Assembly: GCA_964622895.1 (NCBI GenBank)
Contig: CAZUSB010000009.1
Span: 1-22,885 of the forward strand
Origin: JAGOZV01 sp964622895
GTDB taxonomy: Bacteria; Patescibacteriota; Saccharimonadia; Saccharimonadales; Saccharimonadaceae
Length of the DNA: 22,885 nt
Direction: 5' to 3'
Within the stretch, counting starts at the first letter, position 1. Each line of letters starts with the position of its first letter. Position numbers and translations under genes: made by a program. The notes below the pieces were generated by a model that was not told where the DNA came from, searched no databases, and saw only the letters and a program-made list of their open reading frames with translations. Of the stretch, positions 22,234 through 22,885 are shown piece after piece.

Positions 22234-22875
22234 ATGAACAAGGGCAAATATATCGTTATTGAGGGAAATGACGGAACAGGCAAGTCCACTCAAGTTGAGT
22301 TACTGGCAGACTATTTGCGCTCAAAAGGGCAGGTAGTGCAAATCATTGAAGAGCCAGGTAGTGAAAACCCTGAAAATACCACTCCTGTTGCCAATGAATT
22401 GCGTAACGCTATCAAAAACGCCAACTTACAGCGCTCACCATTGATAAATGTCTTACTTTTCAGCGCCGCTAGGCGAGACCTATGGCAACAAAAAATCGCC
22501 CCAGCACTCAAACGGGGCGAAACAGTTTTAGCAGCTCGTAATTATTTTTCAACCCTCGCGTATCAGGGGCAAGGGGAGGGCATAGATAGCGACGAGATCT
22601 TGCGCTTAACAAAACTCTTTACTGCAGATCGCTACATGCAACCAGACCTTGCCATAGTACTACTCGCCAGCAATAAAGAGCGCCAAAAACGCATATCAAA
22701 ACGTGGCGAGCTACAAAACCCCGACACTTTTGAGTCCCGAGGCAAAACCTTTCAAGACACTGTCAATGACGCTTATATCAAATTAGCAAAAAAGTATAAC
22801 TTATTGACAATTGACGCTGGACAAGACATCAAATCAATTCAGATACAACTACAAAACATCCTTAACACGCTTTAG
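22234..22875 (+). CDS. tmk: Thymidylate kinase
   Basis: This 213-residue cytoplasmic enzyme phosphorylates dTMP to dTDP with ATP, the step after ThyA. The P-loop is GNDGTGKST (11-19). EPGSENPENTTPVANELR corresponds to the dTMP-binding EPGG segment, and the LID region has Arg/Lys in KRISKRGE. The usual DR(Y/F) motif before xxSxxAYQG reads ARNYFSTLAYQG, so the Asp is Ala while the Arg is kept. The start follows a TAAAAT box by 7 bases and lacks a ribosome site. The length is normal and the stop is complete 10 bases before the window ends. With thyA and folA it forms a thymidylate cassette. Confidence 0.94.
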   Translation: MNKGKYIVIEGNDGTGKSTQVELLADYLRSKGQVVQIIEEPGSENPENTTPVANELRNAIKNANLQRSPLINVLLFSAARRDLWQQKIAPALKRGETVLAARNYFSTLAYQGQGEGIDSDEILRLTKLFTADRYMQPDLAIVLLASNKERQKRISKRGELQNPDTFESRGKTFQDTVNDAYIKLAKKYNLLTIDAGQDIKSIQIQLQNILNTL

Positions 22876-22885
22876 CTACAAATCA

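Noticed and set aside
22203..22289. 29-codon N-terminal extension of dihydrofolate reductase
   Set aside because: It would run through the divergent promoter and into tmk; the family starts exactly at the inner Met, which also has a -10 box in front.
1..22885. Alternative genetic code with UGA as glycine, as in some CPR lineages
   Set aside because: TGA terminates several genes exactly at family-typical ends and does not appear inside conserved domains.
1..22885. CRISPR array, insertion sequence, prophage or integrase
   Set aside because: No regularly spaced repeats, transposase, phage structural or recombinase motifs were seen; the only tandem repeat is the coding 12-bp unit.

Overview
The window looks like a piece of a small, gene-dense bacterial genome from the Patescibacteria/CPR, most likely Candidatus Saccharibacteria. 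That assignment is an inference from several things. The base composition is AT-leaning and intergenic gaps are short, with no gap above about 150 bp. Several proteins are of kinds common in that group: a PEGA/beta-propeller membrane protein, a DUF3048 protein, a sortase with a long cytosolic tail and a tiny GWFI..NSAGILPIIYL membrane protein. Many genes carry a TATAAT box almost touching the ATG. TGA is used as a real stop (for example at 3074-3076, 4051-4053 and 14137-14139), so the genetic code is standard and not the UGA=Gly code of SR1/Gracilibacteria. A run of exactly 100 Ns at 20775-20874 marks a scaffold gap, so this is a draft or metagenomic assembly.

Layout. (1) 52-4053: an ABC exporter operon (permease plus ATPase, minus strand) diverges from an OmpR-type response regulator/histidine kinase pair. 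(2) 4127-8445: tRNA-Leu(CAA), a two-helix potassium channel, a sortase, a PEGA/propeller membrane protein (minus) and a basic membrane-anchored protein. (3) 8471-12967: gltX, then a translationally coupled set of a DUF3048 membrane-anchored protein, a histidine kinase and a receiver-only response regulator. (4) 12977-15287: tRNA-Glu(CTC) and a small membrane protein (both minus), divergent from rpiB, a small His-rich membrane protein and malic enzyme. (5) 15360-18276: a PAS-containing histidine kinase, probably starting at an ATT codon, and a response regulator whose receiver is followed by about 300 residues of Pro/Ala/Gln-rich tail. (6) 18236-22875: housekeeping genes, namely an RsuA/RluB-type pseudouridine synthase, der, pth (cut by the gap), thyA (its start lost in the gap), folA (minus) and tmk.

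How it fits together. thyA, folA and tmk form a compact route from dUMP to dTDP with dihydrofolate recycling. Three two-component systems lie within about 16 kb, which is many for a reduced genome. Only the first has a DNA-binding output; the other two end in a bare receiver and in a receiver with a disordered tail, so they probably act through protein contacts. Promoters are the most striking feature: extended -10 boxes place the predicted transcript start at, or one or two bases before, the ATG of at least seven genes. Two divergent pairs share one palindromic or back-to-back -10 unit.
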